Numbered from the stretch's first letter, positions 17,036 through 26,536 are shown. The stretch is 64,000 bases of DNA from Planctomycetota bacterium (GCA_016208685.1 JACQXM010000015.1:62001-126000), one strand, 5' to 3'. Numbers and translations: made by a program. Notes: generated from the letters alone by a model not told the origin.

Positions 17036-17491
17036 GTGCCCGACCGGCAGCCCAACACCGCGCTTCGCGTGCCGTTGGCCGGGTTTCTTGCCTGGCTGGT
17101 TCCCGGAATGGGTCACCTCTTCCTCGGCCATCGCGCCCGTGGGCTGGTCTTTCTCGTCACCATTACGGCCACGTTCTGGACCGGTGTGGCGATCGGCGGC
17201 GTGGGCGGCACGGTTCACCCGGGTGAACGGCGGTTGTGGTTCATGGCGCAACTGCTCACCGGCGGACAATCGCTGGCGGCCCTGGGCATGCACAACAGCG
17301 TGGTGCGGAGCCTGCCGCAGGACCGGCCGCCGTACCTGGGTTCCTGGTTGTCCATCGACGTCGGCGTGCACTACACCGGCGTGGCGGGCCTGCTCAACCT
17401 TCTGGTGATTCTCGACGCCCTCTCGCGGGCGGACCCGGCCTCCCGGCACCATCGCGTCGGCGAACGTGAGCCGCCCCTGGGAGGAACATGA
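17036..17491 (+). CDS. DUF6677-like small membrane protein
   Basis: The product is about 151 residues from a GTG at 17036; an in-frame GTG at 17003 is an alternative. The first half reads VPLAGFLAWLVPGMGHLFLG followed by HRARGLVFLVTITATFWTGV, the 'P-G-x-G-H-x-x-x-G...G' pattern of TM2/DUF6677-type proteins that are frequent in planctomycetes. Three hydrophobic segments are apparent. The stop overlaps the start of the next gene (ATGA), so the two are coupled. Function is unknown. Confidence 0.75.
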   Translation: MPDRQPNTALRVPLAGFLAWLVPGMGHLFLGHRARGLVFLVTITATFWTGVAIGGVGGTVHPGERRLWFMAQLLTGGQSLAALGMHNSVVRSLPQDRPPYLGSWLSIDVGVHYTGVAGLLNLLVILDALSRADPASRHHRVGEREPPLGGT

Positions 17492-17718
17492 GTTCGTTTC
17501 TGGTCGCCATCTTTGCCACGGGGCTCGACGTCAGCGGGCGCGGCCGGCTGCTGCTCATGCTTCCGCTCTGCCTGAGCATTGCCGTGGTCTACAAGACCAC
17601 ACGCTGCGAGAGCCTGCGCGAGATTCCGGGAGCGTCCCTGGTGCTCTGGGTGACGATCGTGCTGGGCATGGCGGCAGTCGGCGTAGGGCTTTGGGTACTC
17701 TTTCGCATCATGGTTTGA
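17488..17718 (+). CDS. Small two-helix membrane protein
   Basis: The protein has 76 residues and two hydrophobic helices (about 20-35 and 51-72), joined by a short charged loop (KTTRCESLREI). It overlaps the DUF6677-like gene by four bases and its stop overlaps the next gene's TTG start. The tight coupling suggests that it is real and acts with its membrane neighbour. No family is recognised. Confidence 0.7.
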   Translation: MSSFLVAIFATGLDVSGRGRLLLMLPLCLSIAVVYKTTRCESLREIPGASLVLWVTIVLGMAAVGVGLWVLFRIMV

Positions 17719-18860
17719 CGCGGATCGGCGCCGCGGGGCGTTGCCGCGCCGCTTGCGCGTGGCTGGTGGCCGCCGCGCTGGCCTGGTGCGGCGCCGGCAC
17801 AAACAGCGGTTGCGCGCGAACGGCGCCGGCGGACGGCGGCAGTGGGGTGGAGCAGCCGGACGACACACAAGTCGAATCCAGCCTCCTGTACGTCCTGCAG
17901 CCGGAGGAGTTGACGACCGAAGAGCTGGTGGCCGCGGCGTTTGAGTGGCTGGTGCTCGAGCCCAGCCGCAACGGCCTGCCGTCCGGAGAACTGGCTGCGG
18001 GCGAGATCACGGACCTGCGCACCGGCGGCCCCTGCGGCGGGAAGGTCGTCCTGGCGTACCTGAGCATCGGCGAGGCGGAGAGCTATCGCAGCTACTTCGA
18101 CCCCGAATGGCTGGACGACGACGGCGCGCCGATTGCGGGGGTGGCGCCGGCCTGGCTGGGACCGGCCAATCCCGATTTCCCCGGCGACTTCAAGGTGCGC
18201 TACTGGGATCCCGGCTGGCAGTCGCTCATCCTCGGCACGCCGGATGGCAGCGAGGCGACGCCGCTGGATCGCATCCTGAATGCCGGCTTCGACGGCGTGT
18301 ACCTCGACATCGTGGACGCATACGACTTCTGGAGCAGTGCCGAGGGCGGCAACGAACTGACGCGCCGCGAGGCCCGCGAGCGGATGATCGCGTGGGTCGG
18401 CGCCATCGCCGCCTACGCCCGGCAGACGCGCGGAGCGCCGGAGTTCCTGGTGTTCCCGCAGAACGCCGCGGACATCCTCGCCGATGACGACGGCGGGTTC
18501 GACGTACTGACGGAGGAGTATCTCGCTGCGGTGGACGGCATCGGCATCGAGGATTTGTTCTACGACGAAACCTCGGCCCAGCCGGACGACGAGACCCAGT
18601 ACGTGCTGGAGTACCTGCGAGAGTTCGGGCGCCGCGGCAAAACGGTGCTGGTGACCGATTATGTCCTGGCGGGGGACGCGGCTTCGGAGGGCAATACCTT
18701 GCGCGCTCAGGAGTTTTACCAGCGCGTCCGGGCGGAAGGGTTCGTTCCTTACGCCGCGCAGTCGGATCGTGATCTCGACGAAGTTGTGACGCTGAGCCGC
18801 CCGGAGTGGCCGGTGAGTCAGCCGCCCGAGGCATGCCTCGATCCGCGGTCCGGAGGGTGA
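17715..18860 (+). CDS. GH114-like (TM1410/MJ1477 family) secreted glycoside hydrolase
   Basis: The product is about 381 residues from a TTG at 17715. It has a signal peptide (ACAWLVAAALAWCGAG, possibly a lipobox at NSGCAR). The catalytic domain shows the family's TIM-barrel landmarks: KVVLAYLSIGEAESYRSYF, DGVYLDIVDAYDFW with paired aspartates, EFLVFPQNAADIL and GIGIEDLFYDETSA. These fit the MJ1477/TM1410 family of GH114, whose characterised members hydrolyse alpha-1,4-galactosaminan. Substrate here is unproven. It is the last gene of the operon starting at 16783, with its start overlapping the previous stop. Confidence 0.8.
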   Translation: MTRIGAAGRCRAACAWLVAAALAWCGAGTNSGCARTAPADGGSGVEQPDDTQVESSLLYVLQPEELTTEELVAAAFEWLVLEPSRNGLPSGELAAGEITDLRTGGPCGGKVVLAYLSIGEAESYRSYFDPEWLDDDGAPIAGVAPAWLGPANPDFPGDFKVRYWDPGWQSLILGTPDGSEATPLDRILNAGFDGVYLDIVDAYDFWSSAEGGNELTRREARERMIAWVGAIAAYARQTRGAPEFLVFPQNAADILADDDGGFDVLTEEYLAAVDGIGIEDLFYDETSAQPDDETQYVLEYLREFGRRGKTVLVTDYVLAGDAASEGNTLRAQEFYQRVRAEGFVPYAAQSDRDLDEVVTLSRPEWPVSQPPEACLDPRSGG

Positions 18861-19027
18861 CACCAGCGGCCGCCGCGCGGGCTGCACCGTCGGAGGTTTG
18901 GGCAGACGAAGGCGGAATGTCGAAGGGACCGCGCAGTAGCCGTCTACCCTGCCGCCATCGCACATCGCTAGGCCGAACGTCCGCGAGTGGTCACCCGCCT
19001 GCGGCTTCCGTGCGGAGGGAGCGGGCC

Positions 19028-20584
19028 TTACGCGCCGGTGGGGGCGGTCGAGGACGACGGTTGGAACACCGTTTGCTGCATCGCCGCCGGGGCGCTGGGG
19101 CGCTGCGGCCGCGACATCCATCCCACCACCAGGAACCCCACGGCGTAGATCAGCAGGAACAGACTGAACGCGCGCTGCTCGGCCCGGAAATACACCAGGA
19201 ACGACGCAACGGAGTAAAGGCCCAGGAGGATCTCCACCACCCACAGATGGCTCTGCGCCACGCTGTAGCTCGAGTGACGGGCGGTGCGGCCGTCGCTGCC
19301 GGATTTGGGCGTGCGTACGAACTCCCCGCCGCGGCGCCAAAGCCCGCGAAGCACGGCCAGGGCGTTGCTGGCGCACAGCCCGCATCCCAGAATCAGCATC
19401 GAAGGAATCGTCCGCCAGCCCATCCAGTAACCGTCCAGACTGTAGCGGGCGTAGGTGTAGGTGAGCGAGGGTGCGATCGCGGAAAGCAAGATGACGACCC
19501 AGGCGCCGACAAACCACTGCGTAGCGAAGACCCGGCCGCCATCGAGCACCAGCAGCAGGGGCCGTGCCACAATGGCGAGCATCAGCATCCACAGTGCCAC
19601 GGAATAGTGCGTCAGATGCAGCGATGCCTCGAGTTTGGCCCCCAGCGTACTGCGGCTGCACCAGATGCGCGGCAGTAACTTGCACGCCACCTGAATGGAA
19701 CCTTGGGCCCAGCGCCGCTGCTGGCTCTTTAATGCCGCGATCGTCGGAGGCAGCTCCGCCGGGCAGGGCATGTCGAGGCAGTAATCCAATCTCCAACCCG
19801 CAAGCTGGGCGCGGTAGGACAAATCGAGGTCTTCCGTTAGCGTGTCTCCGCTCCAGCCGCCGACGGACGGGTCGTCAATCGCCGCCCGCCGCCACACGCC
19901 GGCCGTCCCGTTGAAGTTCATCATCAGCCCGTTCCAGGCGCGGGCGCCTTGTTCGATGGCGAAGTGACCGTCGATCCCCATCGCCTGTGCCGAAGTGAGC
20001 CACGATTGATTACGGTTCAAGTGCTCCCAGCGTCCCTGGATGCACGCCAGGCCGTCGTCCGCTGCCAGCAGCGGCACGGCCTTGCGCAGAAAGTCGCGGG
20101 GGGGAACGAAATCCGCGTCGAAGACGGCTACGAACTCTCCTCGCGCCTGCCCCAGCCCATTGGCAAGCGCACCGGCCTTGTAACCTTGGCGGTTGCTCCG
20201 GCGCGCCACCTTGATATCCACGCCCCGGCTCCGCCACTCCTCGATGGCGTCATCGATGAGCCGGCACGTCAGGTCCGTGCTGTCGTCGAGCACCTGCACC
20301 TCGTGCCGCCCCGGGGGGTAGTCCATCTGGGCGACGTGGTCGATGACGCGGCGTACCACATCGGCCTCGTTGTAAACCGGGATCTGGCTGGTCACGACCG
20401 GATAGTGCTCCGGCGACCGCCCACGATGGTAGGCCGCCATGAGCTCCCCCTGGTCTCGGCGGCGGCGGGAGGCTCGTCGCCGAAAAAGATACAACAGCGC
20501 GTAGAGGTGGAGCCCGTATACCGCAAGGGCTACGGTTGCCGTGCTGAACAGGATGAGAACCACCCACCGGAAGACGGTGAACAT
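19028..20584 (-). CDS. Family 2 (cellulose-synthase-like) membrane glycosyltransferase
   Basis: The 518-residue protein is a processive-type GT2 enzyme. An N-terminal helix (residues 5-30) precedes the catalytic domain with FDADFVPP (DxD), then TEDLDLSYRA (the third acidic residue) and the QQRRWAQG (Q-x-x-R-W) motif. At least four C-terminal helices follow from about residue 330. This layout matches CslA/CslC-type and bacterial glucan or mannan synthases that build polysaccharide across the membrane. It stands alone, facing the minus strand, with a hairpin 126 bases upstream of it. The polymer made is unknown. Confidence 0.88.
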   Translation of the reverse strand: MFTVFRWVVLILFSTATVALAVYGLHLYALLYLFRRRASRRRRDQGELMAAYHRGRSPEHYPVVTSQIPVYNEADVVRRVIDHVAQMDYPPGRHEVQVLDDSTDLTCRLIDDAIEEWRSRGVDIKVARRSNRQGYKAGALANGLGQARGEFVAVFDADFVPPRDFLRKAVPLLAADDGLACIQGRWEHLNRNQSWLTSAQAMGIDGHFAIEQGARAWNGLMMNFNGTAGVWRRAAIDDPSVGGWSGDTLTEDLDLSYRAQLAGWRLDYCLDMPCPAELPPTIAALKSQQRRWAQGSIQVACKLLPRIWCSRSTLGAKLEASLHLTHYSVALWMLMLAIVARPLLLVLDGGRVFATQWFVGAWVVILLSAIAPSLTYTYARYSLDGYWMGWRTIPSMLILGCGLCASNALAVLRGLWRRGGEFVRTPKSGSDGRTARHSSYSVAQSHLWVVEILLGLYSVASFLVYFRAEQRAFSLFLLIYAVGFLVVGWMSRPQRPSAPAAMQQTVFQPSSSTAPTGA

Positions 20585-20710
20585 CCGGTCGATCTTTCCC
20601 TAGTCGCGAGCGGCGACCGCGCCAACGGTCCGCCCGCCGAACCGAACCACAGCCCGTTTAGTGTATTGTAGCGGGACGGAAACACCAATGCCCGGCCGGC
20701 GGTCGATCGG

Positions 20711-20749
20711 GTGCATCCCGCGGATCGTGCCACGATTCGTGGGATGCAC
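20711..20749 (-). terminator. Strong hairpin behind the CgeB-like gene
   Basis: GTGCATCCCGCGGATCG pairs with CGATTCGTGGGATGCAC over 17 bases with two mismatches and a five-base loop. It lies 56 bases behind the stop of the 20805-22121 gene and before the next gene on the same strand. No T-run follows, so it may be a mRNA 3' stabiliser rather than a classic terminator. Confidence 0.4.
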
Positions 20750-20804
20750 ACCGTTCTGCCCGCCCCTCCGGGATGGAACGGGCGGGGCGGCCTCGGCGAG
20801 GGAT

Positions 20805-22121
20805 TCAGCTTGCGAAGCCCACCGGCGCCGCGACCGCCGGAACGTCGCCCTGGCCGGCCGTGGGTGCCGCGGGTGGTGATCCGACCTGCCCCACGCCGCG
20901 CGGGAGCACGCCGGCCTGGCGGAGCAGATCGACCAGGGTCACCAGCCGGTGGCTGTACAGGTGCTGCGAGAGCGTGCGGCGCTGCCCCGCGGCGGCGATC
21001 TCCCTTCGCTTTCCGGGGTGAGCCAGGTAGAAGGCGATCTTCTCGAGCAGCTCCGCTTCGTTGCGGAACACGTCGCACTCGACGCCGATCTCAAAGCAAT
21101 CGGAAAGCTCGGGAGAATAGTAGGTAAGCATGAAGCCGCCGTAGCCGGTGATCTCGAAATGGCGGACGTTCATGTTGGCTTCCAGGCTGCCCTTCATGAG
21201 ATTCAGGCAGATGGGCACGCGACGCATGCGCTCGTGGAGCACGTTGCGATCCCAGATGCGCGGCGTGTGCGGCAGCTCGTAGTCCTTGGCCCAGTGATCG
21301 CCGATCAGCTCGAAGGCATCTCCCAGCTTGTGCTTCAGGAAACGCGCGAAGCGATCCCGTTGCTTGACGGCCAGGTAGGCGCTGTAGGCGAATTTGTGGT
21401 TGTAGTAATCCAGAGCCTTGGTGACGCGGGTGCCAAAGTCATCGCCGGGGCGCGGCGGTTCGCCGAAGCCGTAGAGGTCGTAGTAGATCTTGTGGAAAGG
21501 CAGGTGCGGCATGTCGGCATTCACCGCAGCGGCGGTCAGGGCGGGAAACAGCGCCCCGGAGGCAATCGGCTGCTGGGATCGAAACCACGAGGAGGCCGGA
21601 TGCCCCATGAAGGCGACGGCAGCGCCGGCGTCGGGCTCGGGCAGCGGGCTGGTGTCGAAGTCGTCATCGCTCACCGCCATGGGCATGGTGATGATGTTGG
21701 GAACGCCGAGCCGGCCGAGCTCCTCGGCGTAGGAGCGTTCCCAGACCCATTTGATCCAGTCGCGGCTTTCGAAGAGCTGCCACTGGTCCGCCCAGCTCAA
21801 CTGCGCCATGGTCCCCGTGAGCGGGTCGAGGTAGCACACCACGTACGGAATGTTCAACGCGGCGTTGGTGAGCACGGCCTGTCCGGGGTGGTCGGGGTTG
21901 GGAAGCAGTGTGAAGGCCCCGCCGTTGAAGTCGAGCAGCAGGTCGATGTCGTGGCGTTCGAGAAATTCGCGAACCATCGGACCTTCCGCCAGCCGCTGCG
22001 AGATGGCGTTGTTGCAGTCCAGGGTCAGCGACGCCGGCAGGACGAACGCCTCGAACCCCGCGGCGCGGACGCTGCGTTCGAGCTGTGTGGTGGTGGCGAT
22101 GCGCCAGGGGCGTCGAACCAT
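20805..22121 (-). CDS. CgeB-like glycosyltransferase family protein
   Basis: The 438-residue protein is soluble. The C-terminal half has the CgeB/YkvP signature, including NVRHFEITGYGGFMLT then CFEIGVECDVFRN and the closing SQHLYSHRLVTLVDLL. These are the region where the family binds nucleotide-sugar. A first half with LLDFNGGAFTLLPN and a central Y-D-L-Y-G-F-G-E-P motif is shared with the next gene. GGAG eight bases before the ATG fixes the start. It follows a longer paralogue after 68 bases, so the two were probably duplicated. Donor and acceptor are unknown; cell-surface glycan or protein modification is likely. Confidence 0.78.
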   Translation of the reverse strand: MVRRPWRIATTTQLERSVRAAGFEAFVLPASLTLDCNNAISQRLAEGPMVREFLERHDIDLLLDFNGGAFTLLPNPDHPGQAVLTNAALNIPYVVCYLDPLTGTMAQLSWADQWQLFESRDWIKWVWERSYAEELGRLGVPNIITMPMAVSDDDFDTSPLPEPDAGAAVAFMGHPASSWFRSQQPIASGALFPALTAAAVNADMPHLPFHKIYYDLYGFGEPPRPGDDFGTRVTKALDYYNHKFAYSAYLAVKQRDRFARFLKHKLGDAFELIGDHWAKDYELPHTPRIWDRNVLHERMRRVPICLNLMKGSLEANMNVRHFEITGYGGFMLTYYSPELSDCFEIGVECDVFRNEAELLEKIAFYLAHPGKRREIAAAGQRRTLSQHLYSHRLVTLVDLLRQAGVLPRGVGQVGSPPAAPTAGQGDVPAVAAPVGFAS

Positions 22122-22189
22122 GCAGGTAGCTCCGTGGCGGGTCGGGCCGCCGATCCCACAACACTATCGACGCCCGCGCCGGTTCCGCC

Positions 22190-24049
22190 TCAGTCAGGTT
22201 TGTAGTAAAGCGCGTCTCCCCAGTTGTGCGGCTGGTCGGAGGCGTAGACCGCGCGACGGCGAAAGCCGCATTCGGCGATGAATCGGTCCACTTCCTCGAA
22301 CAGGGGGCAGTCCTTGTAGAGCGGTACGAACGAGACCTCGACGAGCAGCAGCTTGACGCAGCTCAGCAGTTCCCGTGCTCCGTACAGCGCTTTGAGTTCG
22401 GCGCCCTGCAGGTCCATTTTGATGATGCTCACCCGCCGCGGGTCGACGCCGTTGTCCTTGCACCAGCGGTCGAGCGTACAGATTTCGATCTCCTCCCGCC
22501 CCACCACGCGGTGCCACCGCTCGCAGGGGTTGCCGGGGAGGAACTCGAGCAGGGAGTTGGACTCCGCTCCGGCGGTGAGGTTGATCCACGCCTTGCCGTC
22601 GCGGTCGCCGACAGCCTTGCGCACCGGTGTCACGCCCAGCGCGGCGCACTTCTCGCGCAGCTTCTCGAACGCGCTGCCCACCGGTTCGAAACTGTAGATG
22701 GCGGCGCGGGGGTAGAACTGGCGATAGGCTTCGGCCATCTGTCCCACGTTGGCGCCGCAGTCCAGGATGATATCCGGTTCCGGCACCAGCTCCGCGAAGT
22801 CCTCGCGCCAGTTTCGCGCCGAGAACGCCACGGGAAGCGGGCGCGGCTCGAGCGCTCCGAGCAGCGTTCCAAGCCGGTGGCTGTACAGATGCTCGCCGAG
22901 CGTGCGCTGCTGCCCGGCATGAGCGATGGCGGCGCGCTCCTCGCCGTGGGCGAGGTAATAGCGGATCTTCTCCAGCAGGTCGCGCTCGTCGCGGAAGACG
23001 GCGCACTCCCGGCCGATCTCAAAGCACTCCCCCACTTCCGGCTGTTGGTAGCAAAGCAGAAAGCCGCCCGCGGCGGTGATTTCGAAGTGCCGCATGTTGA
23101 GCCCGCTTTCGGCGTTGCCGTTCACCAGGTTCAGGTTCACGGCGGAGTCGCGGAAATGTTGCAGGTACGCCTCGTAGGTCGGCAGCGGCGGATCCGCGGA
23201 GAAGCCGTAGGCCGCATCCCATCCATTCCCCACCAGTTGGAAGAGGTTGCCGAGGTGCCGCTTGAGGAAGATGACGAAGCGATCTCGATTCCGCAGGCAC
23301 AGCGCGGCGTGAAAGAACATCTTGGCCTGGAAGTAGGTCGCGGTTTTACGGATGCGCGCCTGGAGGTCGTCCCCGGCGGCCACCGGCTCGCCCAGTCCGT
23401 AAAGATCGTGGTAGATATCGTAGAATGTCATGTCGCCCAGGTCGCCGCGGACGGCCTGCGCCAGGGCGCCGGCGAACAATTGCGGGGCCGAAAGCGGCGC
23501 GGTCGAGCGGAAGTACCCGGAGTTCTGCGTACCGACAAAGCTGATGACCGGGCGCTGCCGCGCGGGATCAAGCGGCGTGCGGTCGTAGGCGCGGTCCGGG
23601 GCGGCCATGCGTAGCTGCAACACCTGCGGCACACCGAACCGTTGCAGCTCCAGGGCGTGAACCCGATCCCAAACCGCCTTGACCCAGGCGGCGCTCTGGA
23701 GCGACTGCCAGACGACGCTCCAATCAAGCCCCTGGAAGGCGGTGACCAGCGGATCGATGAAATGCGAGCACAGCAGCACCCGCGCCGATTCGTGCAGCAA
23801 CTGGAGGTCCGGGCTTCCGTCGCCGCGGCGGCGGAACGCCAGCCCGGAGCCGCTGATGTCCAGCAGCCGTTCTACGCGGCGCTCTTCCAGCAGAGCCGCG
23901 ATGGCTTCGCCGTGTCGCAGACGCTCCGCTACGTCCGCGCAATGCGGGTTGCCGCCGGGATGTGAGGCGATGGGAAGGTCCACGCATTCCCGGTGCATGG
24001 CGGCACAGGCCTCGCGCCACCATCCTCCGCCCACAACACCCAGGACCAT
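22190..24049 (-). CDS. CgeB-like glycosyltransferase fused to FkbM methyltransferase
   Basis: The product is about 619 residues. Residues 1-425 are a paralogue of the next gene (matching the Y-H-D-L-Y-G-L-G-E-P and NMRHFEITAAGGFLL motifs and the LYSHRLGTLLGAL end). From about residue 440 an FkbM methyltransferase follows: IILDCGANVGQMAEAY (SAM-binding), IYSFEPVGSAFEKL, SIIKMDLQGAELKAL and LLVEVSFVPLY. Fusion of a glycosyltransferase to a methyltransferase is common in glycan synthesis, where sugars are capped by O-methylation. I chose the ATG at 24049; an in-frame GTG at 24103 is an alternative. The pair sits in a small surface-polysaccharide-like neighbourhood. Confidence 0.82.
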   Translation of the reverse strand: MVLGVVGGGWWREACAAMHRECVDLPIASHPGGNPHCADVAERLRHGEAIAALLEERRVERLLDISGSGLAFRRRGDGSPDLQLLHESARVLLCSHFIDPLVTAFQGLDWSVVWQSLQSAAWVKAVWDRVHALELQRFGVPQVLQLRMAAPDRAYDRTPLDPARQRPVISFVGTQNSGYFRSTAPLSAPQLFAGALAQAVRGDLGDMTFYDIYHDLYGLGEPVAAGDDLQARIRKTATYFQAKMFFHAALCLRNRDRFVIFLKRHLGNLFQLVGNGWDAAYGFSADPPLPTYEAYLQHFRDSAVNLNLVNGNAESGLNMRHFEITAAGGFLLCYQQPEVGECFEIGRECAVFRDERDLLEKIRYYLAHGEERAAIAHAGQQRTLGEHLYSHRLGTLLGALEPRPLPVAFSARNWREDFAELVPEPDIILDCGANVGQMAEAYRQFYPRAAIYSFEPVGSAFEKLREKCAALGVTPVRKAVGDRDGKAWINLTAGAESNSLLEFLPGNPCERWHRVVGREEIEICTLDRWCKDNGVDPRRVSIIKMDLQGAELKALYGARELLSCVKLLLVEVSFVPLYKDCPLFEEVDRFIAECGFRRRAVYASDQPHNWGDALYYKPD

Positions 24050-24280
24050 CCGATGCGCCGCCTGTTTCGATTGAACCGCCCTTTGCGCGGGCGAGTGGAT
24101 CACGCCGGCCGGGCATCACGTTGCCTCGACCGAAGGTCGCTGCCTAACGTTATCGGTTGGGCGGCGTCTCGTCGTTGAAGGGTGGGTCGGTAATCAGCGG
24201 TACGCTGCCCGCCGTCCCGCCGGGTTTCTCGGGCCGACCACCCTCGACGGAGCTGCTTAACCGGAAGGTCCTGGGCACCG

Positions 24281-25612
24281 ATGCACACGCGGGTTTCATG
24301 GGGGATTCCGGCGGCCGCGGGCCTCAGGCTCAAAACGGGGGGCGACACCATCCATTCGGTCGAGGTGAACTGTGGCGCCGCGCCGGCGACGGCGCGCGTC
24401 CGCCGATGCGCACTCGGGGCGCCAGGCGCTCGCCGACACACCACTCCTTTCCGCACACCGCGACGCCGTCCCGGCTTCTCCGTCGCGCGTCTACTCGCCC
24501 TTGCACTTGCAGGAGCCGTCCTGAGCGCCGGGTGTTCGCCGCGCCGACCGTCGATCGAGGTTGCTCTCGGCGCGCCACGCCTCGGGCCGGCGCCGCGCGA
24601 GCCGGATCCCTGGCGGTTCGTCGGGCCGTTTTCCGCACTAAACGAGGGGCAGGCGCAGTCGCCTCGTCCGCGCCCGAAGGGCGCAGTCCTGGTGCGCTCC
24701 GCGGCATCGGACATGGCGTCGGACCCTGGCGGAATCGGCAATGCGGACGCTCGCCTCCCCCGGCCTTACGCCCACGACCCCGAAGCGCTCGCCGCGACGT
24801 GGCACCGCGAGCTTCCGCCCACGGACCTGAGTTTGTGGGCGAACGCCGGTAACGCCGCGACGTTCGCGCCGCCGCCGCTTCCGGCAAAGCCGGACGGAAT
24901 GCCCGACGAGTCTCCTTCGGACACCGACGCCGCCGCGCGAGAGCGCGACCGCGGTCGCCGCTGGCACCTCGAACTCGGACTGCGCGGCGGTCACACCAAA
25001 CTCGCGGAAACCAAGGAGCTTCTCGATCGCCGCCTCAAGCTCCCCATGAAGCTCGACTTTCTGCACGTCTTCGACGAACCCTACACGCCCTTGGACCGCA
25101 AGAGCGACTTAGGGCTCAACACGCTTTACCTGGGGTTGGGCCGGCAGGAGTCCAGTTGGTGGTGCTGGACCTGGTACGTAGGCGGCGGGGCGGGCACCGA
25201 CAGCGATCACCAGCAGGTCCTGAACCTCAGCCTGAAGCTCGATTTCCGCTACGCGCTCTACTACACCGGCGCCGTGTTCGAGGTCTACCCCTGGGGCACA
25301 CCGGAGTACCTGAACAACCTCACCTGGGAACAGCGGCTCCGCGCCAGCCGGCCGTACCTGCTGACCGGCGGCGAGATGGGCTACCTGAGCGCCCGCGGCC
25401 GGGGAAAGTACGCCTGGGTGCCGGTGACCGTCTACCGTGATGAGCACACGGTTCGCGACTGGCTGTTCAGCTTCCTCCTGGGCGTGGGCTGGGGCGTGCC
25501 GCTCAACGAACGGTGGTCCGTCAACCTCTCCCTGCACTACTCGTTCCACTTCTACCGGCCGGACGAATACGACAGTTGGAACCTGGTGTCGGTGCTGCGC
25601 TACCGGCTGTAG
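24281..25612 (+). CDS. Outer-membrane lipoprotein, probable beta-barrel
   Basis: The longest frame is 443 residues but the true start is unclear; a lipobox region (ALAGAVLSAGCSP, Cys near residue 85) implies a start closer to it, possibly the GTG at 24365. The mature N-terminal part is low in complexity (Pro, Arg). From about residue 225 the sequence alternates in the manner of outer-membrane strands (WHLELGLRGGHTKL, LGLNTLYLGLG, YVGGGAGTDSDHQ, LSLKLDFRYALYY) and closes with WSVNLSLHYSFHFY and a terminal RYRL. Family not recognised. No gene neighbours share its orientation. Confidence 0.6.
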   Translation: MHTRVSWGIPAAAGLRLKTGGDTIHSVEVNCGAAPATARVRRCALGAPGARRHTTPFRTPRRRPGFSVARLLALALAGAVLSAGCSPRRPSIEVALGAPRLGPAPREPDPWRFVGPFSALNEGQAQSPRPRPKGAVLVRSAASDMASDPGGIGNADARLPRPYAHDPEALAATWHRELPPTDLSLWANAGNAATFAPPPLPAKPDGMPDESPSDTDAAARERDRGRRWHLELGLRGGHTKLAETKELLDRRLKLPMKLDFLHVFDEPYTPLDRKSDLGLNTLYLGLGRQESSWWCWTWYVGGGAGTDSDHQQVLNLSLKLDFRYALYYTGAVFEVYPWGTPEYLNNLTWEQRLRASRPYLLTGGEMGYLSARGRGKYAWVPVTVYRDEHTVRDWLFSFLLGVGWGVPLNERWSVNLSLHYSFHFYRPDEYDSWNLVSVLRYRL

Positions 25613-25770
25613 GGCGGCGAGGGCGATAGGTCCCATGCCGCGGTGCGCGATCCGTTTCGACCCTGCTCCCGGCCATGCGCTCGCTCACGCCTGGCATCGC
25701 TGCGCCGCGCAAAGGGTAGGCAGTCGCGCCGCTCTTCGCGCAGTGCCGAATCGGGCACTGCGGGTAAGCG

Positions 25771-26508
25771 TCAACGGGGTACGCTCAGCAGCGCCCCACC
25801 GGCGAGCGACGCGGCTTCCACGTGACCCATCAGCGTTCGACCCTGGTGTTCGATGATCGCATGCGCGTGCACGCTTGTCCCGTGGTGGGTGACCACCCCC
25901 TCGCGGCCCCGGGCGAAGAATCCCACGAGTTGGCCGCGCGCCGGGCGGTCCAGCCGCCAACGCCAGGGAGCCAAGTCACCCGGCGCCTGGTCCGCGGCGC
26001 CGCCGCCCATGGGGCACGCGCCACGGACAATGTGCAGAGTCAACGCCGTGAACTCACCGTCGATGCGAAAGGGCAGAGGAGCATCCGTCGCCATGCCCGC
26101 CTCCTGCGCCGCGCGCTTGATGGCGGCCTCGAGGGCGCCATCCGCCAGGGGTTGCACGACCCGCGTGGTGCGCCAGCGGCCCACATAGGCGAGCGTAAGG
26201 AGCGCGGCCTGATCCTCGCCCTGGGCGCCGGCGATGACGGGCTGGCCGTCCACCACCCGCGCCCTCCAGGCGACGCCGTCGACGATGGTGATTTCGCCGG
26301 CCAGTCCGGCCAGGGCGCCGACGGCGTGGGCGCGCGGCCGGCGCTGGACCTCGGCGATCGCCACCCGCGGCTCCGACCGGCCCTCGTGAAGCACCTCGCG
26401 CATGCCGCCGTACTGAAGCACGCGCGGCGAGCCACTGACACACCCAAGGCACGTCCCCAACGCCAGCCCGAGGAGGAGCGCAATGCGGGTCGAACATGCA
26501 AGTTTCAC
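25771..26508 (-). CDS. Acetolactate-decarboxylase-like lipoprotein
   Basis: The protein has 245 residues. A signal peptide ends in a lipobox (LGTCLGCVSG, Cys near residue 23), so it should be a lipoprotein. The mature part follows the acetolactate decarboxylase (ALDC, BudA) order: LQYGGMREVLHEG, then GLAGEITIVDGVAW, PLPFRIDGEFTALTL, GQLVGFFA and VHAHAIIEHQ-x5-GHVEAASL. The HAH pair and the later GHV histidine match the zinc ligands of the family. Classical ALDC is cytoplasmic and makes acetoin; here the predicted export is unexpected and no acetolactate synthase is nearby. It may act on another beta-keto acid. Confidence 0.7.
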   Translation of the reverse strand: MKLACSTRIALLLGLALGTCLGCVSGSPRVLQYGGMREVLHEGRSEPRVAIAEVQRRPRAHAVGALAGLAGEITIVDGVAWRARVVDGQPVIAGAQGEDQAALLTLAYVGRWRTTRVVQPLADGALEAAIKRAAQEAGMATDAPLPFRIDGEFTALTLHIVRGACPMGGGAADQAPGDLAPWRWRLDRPARGQLVGFFARGREGVVTHHGTSVHAHAIIEHQGRTLMGHVEAASLAGGALLSVPR

Positions 26509-26536
26509 GACCGGTTCCCGTGCGTCGGTGCGGACC

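Noticed and set aside
17589-19796. Minus-strand frame of over 700 codons opposite the GH114-like gene
   Set aside because: It runs through two real genes on either strand and shows no family motifs.
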